A DNA stretch of 42,513 nucleotides from Myxococcales bacterium (lineage in GTDB: Bacteria > Myxococcota_A > UBA9042 > GCA-2863065): assembly GCA_018780435.1 (NCBI GenBank), contig JADMJS010000422.1:1-42513 (forward strand), given 5' to 3'. Both the position numbers and the translations under genes were made by a program. The notes beneath the pieces are model-generated. The model saw nothing but the letters and a program-made list of their open reading frames with translations, was not told the DNA's origin and did no database searches. Below, one piece after another: positions 13,601-21,000 of this stretch (position 1 is its first letter; each line of letters opens with the position of its first letter).

Positions 13601-14673
13601 TCGTCTCGCTCGACTGGCGCGAGATGGCCTTCTCGCTCGACGCCTTCAGCGGCAAGACCGTTCGCGTCCGCTTCGAGTTCGACTCCTTCGACACGCCCGT
13701 GAACGGCACGCCCAACTACCTCGGCGCGTTCATCGACAACCTGCGCGTTTCGCAAGCGTGCTCGGGACCAGGCTTGCCGAACCCCTGCCTCGCTGACGCC
13801 TGGTGCTTCGACAACGAGAAGTGCACCATCGACACCTGCAACATGGGCGAGTGTCTGCTCGCCGAAAAGACGGAAGATCCGACGTGCTGCTTCCCGGTGC
13901 CGGTCACCACGCACACCTTCGACAGTGGTCCGAGCGCGCTCAACGGCTGGCAGGTGCTGAACGCGAAGGGCCAGGCAACGCCGACCGACAGCGTGCGCTG
14001 GCACTACTCGACCATCCTCGCCAATGACGGCGTCGGTAGCCTCCGCTTCGGCGATGCCGCCGGCGGCGACTACTCGAGCTGCAACTGCACGCCGGGGTTC
14101 GGCCAGTCCTGCGACGGCAATTGTCCGATCAGCGACTGCACGCTCCCGAGCGGCGCGACCGAACCCTCGGGCTCCATTCTCTCGCCGGTGATGACCGTCG
14201 AAGAAGGCGATGACTACCGTCTTCGCTTCGCGTTGCGCCCCGAGCTCTCGGTCGATGAAGGGAGCGTCGGCTTCGTCGAGGACTTCTCGGTCGAGCTCAT
14301 GTACCTGTCGGGAACGGGGCTCGTGTCGATGGCGACGCTCGTGTGCCACGGCAGCAAGTGCGACGACCCGGCCTTTGATCCCTGCAAGAGCGGCGTCAAC
14401 TTCAAGTATCCCGGCTGTCTCGGCGCGGGCGATCCCGGCGACTACGGCGCGTGGCGCGATTACGACTTCAAGCTCTCCGAGATCCTGTGCAGCGCCAACA
14501 ACCCGTTCGCGGAGACCTTCCTCGGGAGCGTCGCGGCGACGGGGCAAGCGCAGTTCCAGCTCAAGGTCTCCTTCAAGACCGTCAACAACGCGGACAACTG
14601 CGGCGCCGGCCTCTTCTTCGATGAGTTCTCCTACGATCGGCTCTGCAACGGCTGGAACGCGACCTGCGAGTAA
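10696..14673 (+). CDS. Large cysteine-rich lipoprotein with repeated beta modules
   Basis: 1325 residues from the ATG at 10696, preceded by an AAGGTGAG ribosome site; an in-frame ATG at 10648 is less likely because it lengthens the n-region. The signal peptide ends in lipobox FAAC (Cys21), predicting a lipoprotein. A strongly acidic Asp/Thr/Gly linker (~25-115) is followed by an alternation of short Cys-rich segments (such as CCTQPADCGSSDC and CCDTDSDCDADGNAC) and four ~150-200-residue modules. Each module begins with an FE/FD-containing motif (FETYTTGLTANW, FEYFDD, SFDGTELPAEW, TFDSGPSALNGW), contains a Gly-rich SLxFG-type strand and closes with a Y/F-x-D-N/D-x-R strand. This resembles MAM or jelly-roll adhesion modules. 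It is probably surface-exposed and adhesive; no catalytic signature was seen. The large antisense frame is not a gene. Confidence 0.85.
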   Translation: MRRTNALKWLISMGVMAFAACSDPEPTPAPTDATDGIPDTDDSSDATDDTEGGDATDGSDDTDGTDGTEAGTDTTDDTGGTTDDATSVDDAGDDVGDDVGDDTGDDTGDDATDGTPVCPCALPAGETDCDWCDLEATNCSTNADCIAAATGLAQAGKVNEKTDDLGVVVGADYPDCHLPVCEAGRCVPLAPVDGCCTQPADCGSSDCLQPSCVPDTNAAPAVSGAALAYCLFDYSLDQCCNGAGATVPLNEQFETYTTGLTANWSAFDANTADSVRWWVLKAGDPRCHNGGCVHLGSGKNEGGAVSWCYTTYSGLLDAACQPLGAATNTIRGTLFSPTIQLTEATGPDGQPWALTFRLRMEGDAAPVNAGDLDFGDELQVIVKTTTDEHVVFSSASFDNNTAEQYRLVTVDLTKWRGQAIQLGFAYDTKDVSANQGYEGVYIDDVRIGSLCGTTACADATSSCAASGSKCDDTLCAEPAPTTPLASEDPEGFCLVTPKPGCIICITDADCVSADPSLVGSCQANGTCTFTASVCPPVVLEQLFEAAVRPASFEYFDDTFCDPDNAWLSSNNRSSQGSRSLYFGHEETCVGGDPGQCGEGDCGNTTCNDQPTRAWFTTPKVTLPPSETVLAFDLFLSSEFEFFPPQPNCGGPGQIPCTDRLRVIAITGPAGAPIETVIWDSYTIGGDTGCTFASVTVNVTDLLGSTDARFRFDYDSGDSFLNNGEGVYVDNLRIFPTCTVEGETCPNGSASECTVTSACEQVQCIAAQCVRSELPASQCCDTDSDCDADGNACTLDVCDIATKKCKPTELSTQVTCCQADATYESESFDGTELPAEWTTETPEGSPEAVAWYFNATGGKDGTGGLVFNNAATGSFENGAAVMGTITSPAIDVPFGPSPTIVFDLKLDTQFRDFDKVDYEDYLVDSELIWLDRLAAYVAIDGTENWVLVWRSDNDDPVPGSTWEREKDGTLVSLDWREMAFSLDAFSGKTVRVRFEFDSFDTPVNGTPNYLGAFIDNLRVSQACSGPGLPNPCLADAWCFDNEKCTIDTCNMGECLLAEKTEDPTCCFPVPVTTHTFDSGPSALNGWQVLNAKGQATPTDSVRWHYSTILANDGVGSLRFGDAAGGDYSSCNCTPGFGQSCDGNCPISDCTLPSGATEPSGSILSPVMTVEEGDDYRLRFALRPELSVDEGSVGFVEDFSVELMYLSGTGLVSMATLVCHGSKCDDPAFDPCKSGVNFKYPGCLGAGDPGDYGAWRDYDFKLSEILCSANNPFAETFLGSVAATGQAQFQLKVSFKTVNNADNCGAGLFFDEFSYDRLCNGWNATCE
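10969..11028. repeat. 12-bp tandem repeat coding an Asp-rich linker
   Basis: Five 12-bp units of the form GGCGAYGACRYC encode Gly-Asp-Asp-Val/Thr/Ala repeats within the lipoprotein linker. Neighbouring bases are looser versions of the same pattern. Being in-frame, copy-number change would alter linker length only. Confidence 0.85.
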
Positions 14674-14697
14674 CCGAGGTCTTTACTGAGGAGCGCT

Positions 14698-15441
14698 TTG
14701 CGAATCGCCGCCGTTCAGTTCAAGGCCCGAAAGGGCGACTGGGCGGCCTCGCTCGACGCGGCGCGTCCCCTCGTTCGTGACGCGACCGAAGGCGCCGACC
14801 TCGTCGTGCTGCCCGAGATGGCGCTGACCGGATACGTCTTCGACTCACGGGAAGCGGCCGCTGCGGTCGCTGAGAGCGCAGACGGACCGACCTACGCCGC
14901 ACTGGCGCCGCTTGCGGCTGCGGCCGGCTGCTGGCTCGTCGCTGGCTTCCCGGAGCGCGACGGAGACCGACTCTTCAACAGCGCGCTCGTCATCGCCCCC
15001 GACGGCGCCCTCGCCTTCACCTACCGAAAGACCCTCCTCTACGACGCCGACGAGGTCTGGGCGACGCCCGGCGACAGCGGCTACCGAGTCTTCGAGACCG
15101 GTGCTGGCACTTTCGCCGTGGGAATCTGCATGGACTTGAACGACGACGCCTTCCTCGACTGGTGCGACGTCGCGGCCCCGCGCGCGATCGCCTTCCCCAC
15201 CAATTGGATCGACGAAGGCCTCGACATCTGGCGCTATTGGGCCGGCCGCGCTGCCCCCACGGGCGCCGCCATCATCGCCGCCGATACCTGGGGCTCCGAA
15301 GGCACGACGCAGTTCTGGGGGCGTTCGGCCATCATCGACAGCCCGTCCGCCAAGGGCGAGCCGTGTATCCTGCACGCGGCCGCGGGCCCGACGGGCGATG
15401 CGGTGATTCGGGCGACGTTGCCGTGGCGTGAGCGGGGCTGA
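14698..15441 (+). CDS. Carbon-nitrogen hydrolase (nitrilase superfamily)
   Basis: 247 residues. The start is a TTG at 14698 chosen because GAGGAG sits a few bases upstream and the N-terminus (RIAAVQFKARKGD) matches the family opening. The catalytic triad is visible: E40 in VVLPEMALTGY, K111 in YRKTLLYDADE and C144 in GICMDLN. The enzyme should hydrolyse a C-N bond of an amide or nitrile through a cysteine thioester. The GICMDLN block and DADEVW resemble protein N-terminal amidases (Nta1-like) rather than aliphatic amidases, but I hold that loosely. It begins 24 bp after the lipoprotein stop, so it may share its transcript; the functional link is not obvious. Confidence 0.85.
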   Translation: MRIAAVQFKARKGDWAASLDAARPLVRDATEGADLVVLPEMALTGYVFDSREAAAAVAESADGPTYAALAPLAAAAGCWLVAGFPERDGDRLFNSALVIAPDGALAFTYRKTLLYDADEVWATPGDSGYRVFETGAGTFAVGICMDLNDDAFLDWCDVAAPRAIAFPTNWIDEGLDIWRYWAGRAAPTGAAIIAADTWGSEGTTQFWGRSAIIDSPSAKGEPCILHAAAGPTGDAVIRATLPWRERG

Positions 15442-15620
15442 GATCCAGGAGGGTGCTGCTTTTCTCCCGTCGCATGCCTTCGCGCTTCCCCACGGGTGCG
15501 GCGTCAGATGTCTGCGATACGTCCTCACGTAGCCAGGGCTACCCTCTGGGCGTCACTCGACATCCTCCTTGCTCCGCGGGGAATCGCTTCGGCCTGCTCG
15601 GTCCGAAAATCAGCCCCCTC

Positions 15621-16559
15621 CTAGAGCACGTCGGAGCGCGGTAAACCCCGCCCATGCGCCACCAGCGCGTCCTTGAGTCGTATAGCGGCTCGGGTTCGGT
15701 GGAGGTCCGCCCGAAAGCCGAGGCAGATAGTGTCGGGCACGAAGGGGAGTGTGCCGTGGAGGCGACGCAGTCGGCCCGGCTGTCCGTACGCGGCGACGCG
15801 TCTCGGCAGGAGGCCGACGCCAAAGCCGCTGCTCACGATGGCTTTGACGAGCTCCAAGTCGCCGCACGCGAGGCGGTGGACCGAGGCGAGGCCGTCGGCG
15901 GCGAGGCGGTCGAGGAGCTGGTGGCATTGGTCGACTCGGCCCGCCAGGACCAGCGGACCCGCTCTCAGCCGCTCGCGCGCCGCGTCGAGCGTGAGCGTGG
16001 CGAAGGCGGGGCCGTCGTCCGGCGCGGCGCTGCGAGCGGCCTCATCGGGGACCGCGAGCAGGTCGACAGCGTCCTCGAAGAGAGGGATGAGCACCAGGTC
16101 GGGATGGGGGAGCGGGTTCACGATGAGCCCGTATTGGATCTCTCGCGCGACGAGGGCACGCGAGACGTCGGCCGAAGGACCGTTCCAAAGCGTCAGCCGG
16201 ATCTTCGGGAAGGACACCACGAACGAGGAGACGAACGCGGGCAGGAAGTAGGCGCCGAGGGACTCGTGACAGCCGAGGACAAACTTCCCCGAGTCGTCGG
16301 CCTCGAGGCCAGTGATGGCGCGTCGGGCGTCGTCGATGAGAGCGAGGATACGACCCGCGTCCTCCCGCAGCGTCTGGCCCGTCTCTGTGAGTCGAACGCC
16401 GTTGTGGTCGCGCGCGAGGAGGGTCGTCCCGAACTCCGCTTCGAGTCGAGCCATCGCGGCGCTGAGTGTCGGCTGGGCGACACCGAGCGATCGCGCTGCA
16501 GCGCTCAAGGACCCGAGGTCGGCGACGACGCGGAAGTACGTGAGGAGAGTCGTGTCCAC
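15621..16559 (-). CDS. LysR-family transcriptional regulator
   Basis: 312 residues from a GTG at 16559; no strong SD. Residues 1-60 form the LysR winged HTH (LSAAARSLGVAQPTLSAAMARLE), followed by the linker helix and a two-lobed periplasmic-binding-protein-like effector domain ending near PFVPDTICLGF. LysR proteins usually activate a neighbouring or divergent operon when bound to a small ligand. Here the nitrilase gene converges on it and the upstream gene runs in the same direction, so no divergent target is present. The gene may control itself or distant genes. A possible LysR box lies directly in front of the start. Confidence 0.93.
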   Translation of the reverse strand: MDTTLLTYFRVVADLGSLSAAARSLGVAQPTLSAAMARLEAEFGTTLLARDHNGVRLTETGQTLREDAGRILALIDDARRAITGLEADDSGKFVLGCHESLGAYFLPAFVSSFVVSFPKIRLTLWNGPSADVSRALVAREIQYGLIVNPLPHPDLVLIPLFEDAVDLLAVPDEAARSAAPDDGPAFATLTLDAARERLRAGPLVLAGRVDQCHQLLDRLAADGLASVHRLACGDLELVKAIVSSGFGVGLLPRRVAAYGQPGRLRRLHGTLPFVPDTICLGFRADLHRTRAAIRLKDALVAHGRGLPRSDVL

Positions 16560-16564
16560 AGCGA

Positions 16565-16580
16565 TTGTTTATAGCCACAA
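16565..16580. promoter_or_regulatory. Possible LysR operator
   Basis: TTGT-N8-ACAA dyad containing the T-N11-A core typical of LysR binding sites. It lies 5 bp upstream of the LysR gene start on the minus strand, where binding would repress the gene. One such dyad can occur by chance. Confidence 0.3.
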
Positions 16581-16671
16581 CGGATGGCCGGCGAAACCGG
16601 GGCCGGCGCTCATCCGTACGGCATAGGGCGCAGCTCGCTGAAGGGCCGATGATGACGGCCGCATGAGCGGG

Positions 16672-17853
16672 CTAGCCAGCGCCCGCACCCTTCTTCTTTC
16701 CCTTGCCACCCGCGGGCTTAGCGATGTCCTTCACCATCGTGTCAAGCTCTCCAGCGGCCTTGCCGGCCTTCGCCTCGCACGTCGCGATGTGGACTTTGAT
16801 CTCCTTGTCGTAGACGCCGTCCGCCACACCGATGCTCAGTCGATACCACGTGACCGCCGCCGCGTGGTTGCCCGTGAAGCGGAAACACTGCGCGATGTTG
16901 AACGCCGATCCGGCGCGAGTCCCCGGCGAGATGGCGGGGCTACGGTAGACGGCCAAGTAGGCGTCGAGCGCCTTGGTGTAGTTGCCAGCCGCGTAGTCGG
17001 ACTGGGCGCCCTCAAAGGTGCTTCGAGCGTCGTCCGTCTTCAGTCCGGCGGCGGCTTGACACTCGGCGAGCTTGGTCTCGATCTCAGCCCCGTACCGGAT
17101 CTTGGCCTCTCCCGGCTCGGTCATACAGGTCGTATACCAAGCCGCCGCTTTCGCGAAGTCACCCATCTTTCGATAACACTGCGCCATATTGAAGGCCATG
17201 GCCGAACGGTCACCCGTCGACTTGGGGTCGAGCCACGCTTGTACGTAGTGTTCGGCTGCGGTCGCCCAATCTCCCTTGGTGTATGCGGCCTGCGCCGTCT
17301 GGAAGTTGGAGCGGCTCTTCCCTCGTGGATCGGTGCTTCCGGCGGCGGGCTTCTCGAGCCCCATCGCAGCCAGCTCCGCTTCGGCCGCCTTGGCGCCCGC
17401 CGCGCGCCGGCCGGCCGTCACGTGAGCCATGGCCTCGGCCCGGTAGGCTTCGATGTGACCCGTGGCGAGCGCCGTCTCGTACCACGTCCCGGCATCGATG
17501 GGGTGGCCGAGCATCCTCAAACACTGCGCGATGTTATACGCGGTGAAGCCGGCCTTGTCGGTCGTTTTCAAGTCCGTCCAAGCCTCACAATAGCTCGCAA
17601 GCGCGACCTCGTAGTCGCCGGCTGCGAAGGCGGCGCTCGCCGCGACGAAGGCGGATTTGCCCGGGATCTCGGCGCCCGCCTCTGGTTCCTTGGCCGTGGG
17701 CGTGTTCGCACTCGCCTTGGACGCGGCGTTTGGGCTCAGTTGGCTCTTCGAGGCCGCATACGTTGAGCCGCGGTGCGTCGAGCTCTTGCTCGCAGAAGCG
17801 ACGTCGCTGGCTGTGGCCGTCTCAGCGTGCTTGCGGTCTCGAAACTTGAACAT
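16672..17853 (-). CDS. TPR-like protein with three NIAQC repeats
   Basis: 393 residues from the ATG at 17853, with AGGGGGT upstream; the frame extends further but only this start gives a sensible N-terminus (MFKFRDRKHAE). There is no signal peptide, so it is probably cytoplasmic. A Ser/Ala/Thr-rich, low-complexity segment (~15-65) precedes three ~90-105-residue units. Each has two TPR-like helices pairs and the core AxNIAQCxR or AFNMAQCYR, followed by a WY motif (GTWYETAL, AAWYTTCM, VTWYRLSI). The Cys is conserved in all three. The tail is Lys/Gly rich (GGKGKKKGAGAG). It is probably a protein-binding scaffold; partners are unknown. Confidence 0.8.
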   Translation of the reverse strand: MFKFRDRKHAETATASDVASASKSSTHRGSTYAASKSQLSPNAASKASANTPTAKEPEAGAEIPGKSAFVAASAAFAAGDYEVALASYCEAWTDLKTTDKAGFTAYNIAQCLRMLGHPIDAGTWYETALATGHIEAYRAEAMAHVTAGRRAAGAKAAEAELAAMGLEKPAAGSTDPRGKSRSNFQTAQAAYTKGDWATAAEHYVQAWLDPKSTGDRSAMAFNMAQCYRKMGDFAKAAAWYTTCMTEPGEAKIRYGAEIETKLAECQAAAGLKTDDARSTFEGAQSDYAAGNYTKALDAYLAVYRSPAISPGTRAGSAFNIAQCFRFTGNHAAAVTWYRLSIGVADGVYDKEIKVHIATCEAKAGKAAGELDTMVKDIAKPAGGKGKKKGAGAG

Positions 17854-18012
17854 GACACAACCCCCTAGCTCGTTTGGCTGGAGGCTACTGCGTTCAGAGT
17901 CGCGCGAATAATAGCGTGTGACTATCGGCCCCATCGACGATCGTGATGGCCGTGACCATGACAGTCGAGGATGGGGCTGGAGGCGGGCGGGGAGGCGGAG
18001 CGGAACCCAGAA

Positions 18013-21000
18013 CTACTTGCCGCCCTTCTTGCCGGGGTTGCCGGGCGTGCCCGTGCCCGACGGCGTGGGCTCGTCATTCGAGTTCGCGGGGTTGCCTTGG
18101 TTGGAGTTACCCGGGTCGCAGCCCTCGGAGCCGTTGCCGACGCCCTGGTTGCAGCCCGCCGAGCAGCTACAGGTGCAGGCGCCTTGCGCGGTGCAGACGC
18201 AGGTGCTCGCCGGCTTCTTGCACGACCACGTGCAAGCGCAGGGACCGTTCGAGGGGCAGGCACACGCGATGTCGCAGCCGCAGGTCGCTTGGGTCGACGT
18301 CTCGACGTAGGCCGACGCCTCGTTGCCCGAATCGTCCGTGGCGTCGCACCAGAAGCGAGCGAGCTGGTTCTTGATGCGCAGGTAGTCGATGGCGCCTTCT
18401 GTGCGGAACTCGTACTGGTAGACGGGCGCCGAGCCGAGCGAGAGGACCACGAGGGTGCCGTCGCTGAGCTGGAGACCGCCGAGCTCATTGAGCTGCGTCA
18501 GGATGTCGGCGGGGGCCGGGGCCTGAATCGTCAGCTTCTTGTTGCGCGAGTTGAACTGCACCGTGACCGCGGAGGCGATCTGCTGGGTCGTCGTGTAGCC
18601 CGCCGTGGACGGCGTCACGACGCCGAGCGCGGTCGCGACCGTGTCGTCGCAGATGTCGGTGGCTTCACAGGTCAGCGCCAGGAGCTGCGTGCCGTCGGCG
18701 AGCGTGCCGGCCGGCGTGAGCGTGACCGAGACTGCCGGGGGCGTGGTGTCGGCCACGGGCACACAGAGGTCCGCGTCCGCGCCTTCGGCCGTCGCACACG
18801 CGTAGTAAGTCGTCTGACCCTCCGAGCCGTCGCCGCACGTATCCACGCCGCTCGACGAGGTGGAGGAGATGATGCCGTCCGCGCACGACCAGTCGGACGC
18901 CGCGCAGGTACCGCCACCCGAGGCGTCGCCCGAGTCGTCACAGGAGTCGGCGCGGGCCGTGGCCGACTGGACACAGGCGTCAGCACCCGCGCCGTCGGTC
19001 GCCGCACAGGCGTAGACCGTGACCGACGGGGCGTCGCTCGAACCACCGCACACGTCCGTGCCGTTCGACGTCGTCTCGCTGAGCGTGCCGCCCGCGCAGT
19101 CCCAATCCGTGGCCGAGCATGCGCCACCACCCATGGCGGTGCCCGTGTCGCTACAACCGTCGGCGCGCTCCGTCACGGCGCTCACACAGGTGTCGGCAGC
19201 GGCGCCATCGGCGGCGATGCACGACCAGGTCGTGACCGACGGCGCGTCGTCCGAGCCGCCGCAGAGGTCGGTGCCGGACGAGTCCGTGCGGACCGCGGTG
19301 GTGCCGTCGCAGACGACGTTCGACGCCGAACAGGCTCCGCTGCCGAGCGAGTCGCCGGAATCGGTGCACGCGTCGGAGTGCGTGGTCACTTCGGCGGAGC
19401 ACGAATCGATGTAGCTGTCGCCATCGACGTCGACGCATCCGAAGCCATCCACGCGAACCCCGTCATCGCCACTGCAGACATCCTCGCCGTGGAAGGTATC
19501 CACCACGATTCGATTGCCGTCGCAGTAGGGTCGCTCGGAGGCGCACACGCCACCACCGGCCGAGCCGGGGCTCGAGTCGAGGCAGTTCTCAGACTGGACA
19601 TTCAAGCCTTGCAAACACGCGTTGCCGTGCATCGAGCAGGCCCAATACGTGAGGGACGTGTCCCAGCCGCCATCCGTGCAGACGTCAGTGCCGCTGGTGT
19701 CGTTCACGTTCAGGCGCCCACCCGCACACGTCCAGTCGGACGCGGCGCAAGAGCCGCCGCCCGTGTGGTCGCCGGAGTCATTACACGCGTCCGCACGAGC
19801 GAGCGTGGTCGCTTCACAGCGGTTGCCCGCCGCGGAGCAGGCCCACGCCGTGACGGTCGGCGCGCTCGCCGTCCCGCCGCACGTGTCGTAGCCCGACGTG
19901 GGGGACGAGCCGCACGTGCCCGCCGTGCAGACGTAATCGATCGCCGAGCAGCTTCCGCCGCCGAACGCGTCACCCGTGTCGGCGCAGGAGTCCTGGCCGC
20001 AGCTCGTGAGTGTCAGCACGCCGTTCGCGCAGGTCGCGCGGGTCCCGCCGTCGGCGCACGCGGAGGCGCCGTTGGCGAGGAGGCCACCCTGGAACGGGCA
20101 GTCGTCGCAAACATCGCCCTTGCCGTCGGCGTCCGCATCGGCTTGGTCCGCGTTGGCCGCGTTCGGGCAGTTGTCGCACGCGTCGCCGACGCCGTCCGCG
20201 TCGACGTCATCCTGGCCGTCCGGGCCGCTGATGGCCGCGTCGTACTGCGCGAAGAGCGCGCCGCCGCCGCCGGCCGAGGTCGGGACGATGAGCGCGGTGT
20301 CCGGGTTGACCGGCGTACGCTGGAAGACGGTGTTGCCGTTGTCGGCGAAGAGGCTCGAGACGCCCGCGAAGACCGGGTGCGGCGAGCTCGGGATCCACAC
20401 GCCGCCGACGCCGTTGTAGCTCGAGCGGAACCCGAGGCCGAACTCGGCGAGGAAGGTGTTCCAGGCCGCGGCTTCCGTGGCCGACCCGCCATTGCCCGTC
20501 CCAGCGCCGATGTAGACGTTACCGCCCGCCTTCACGTAGTCGATGAGGACCTGCTGATTCGGATAGGGCCCACCCGCGAGGAAGACAGCGTCGTACTGCT
20601 GCAGCGTGGCCACCGTGAAGGGCGCCACCATCGAGACCGTGTAGGTGTGGCCGAGGGCCGCCATGGTCTGCTTCAAGCGGGTGCCGTTCAGGCCAAAGTT
20701 GTTCGAGTAAGCCAGGAACTTGCCCGGCCCGCCGCCCGTGAACCAGTTAGCGAGGTTCTCGACGTACTTGGGCGTGCCGGCCGCGACGTTGAAGCCGTGG
20801 TCGGTCAGGGTCCACTCGTCGTTGTTGACGAAGATCTTGGAGTTACCGGCCGTCGAGCCGTTCGGCACCGTCGGGCAGTTGTCGTCGCTGTCGCAGACGC
20901 CGTCGCCGTCCTCGTCCTGCGGCGTGTGGACACATCCCGTGGCGCTGTCGCACGCGTCGGCGCTGCACGCGTCCCCGTCGTCACAATCGGCGGCCGGGCC

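Noticed and set aside
16648..16662. GGCCG/CGGCC inverted repeat between the TPR and LysR genes as a terminator
   Set aside because: Five-base stem without a T-tract; common by chance in GC-rich DNA.
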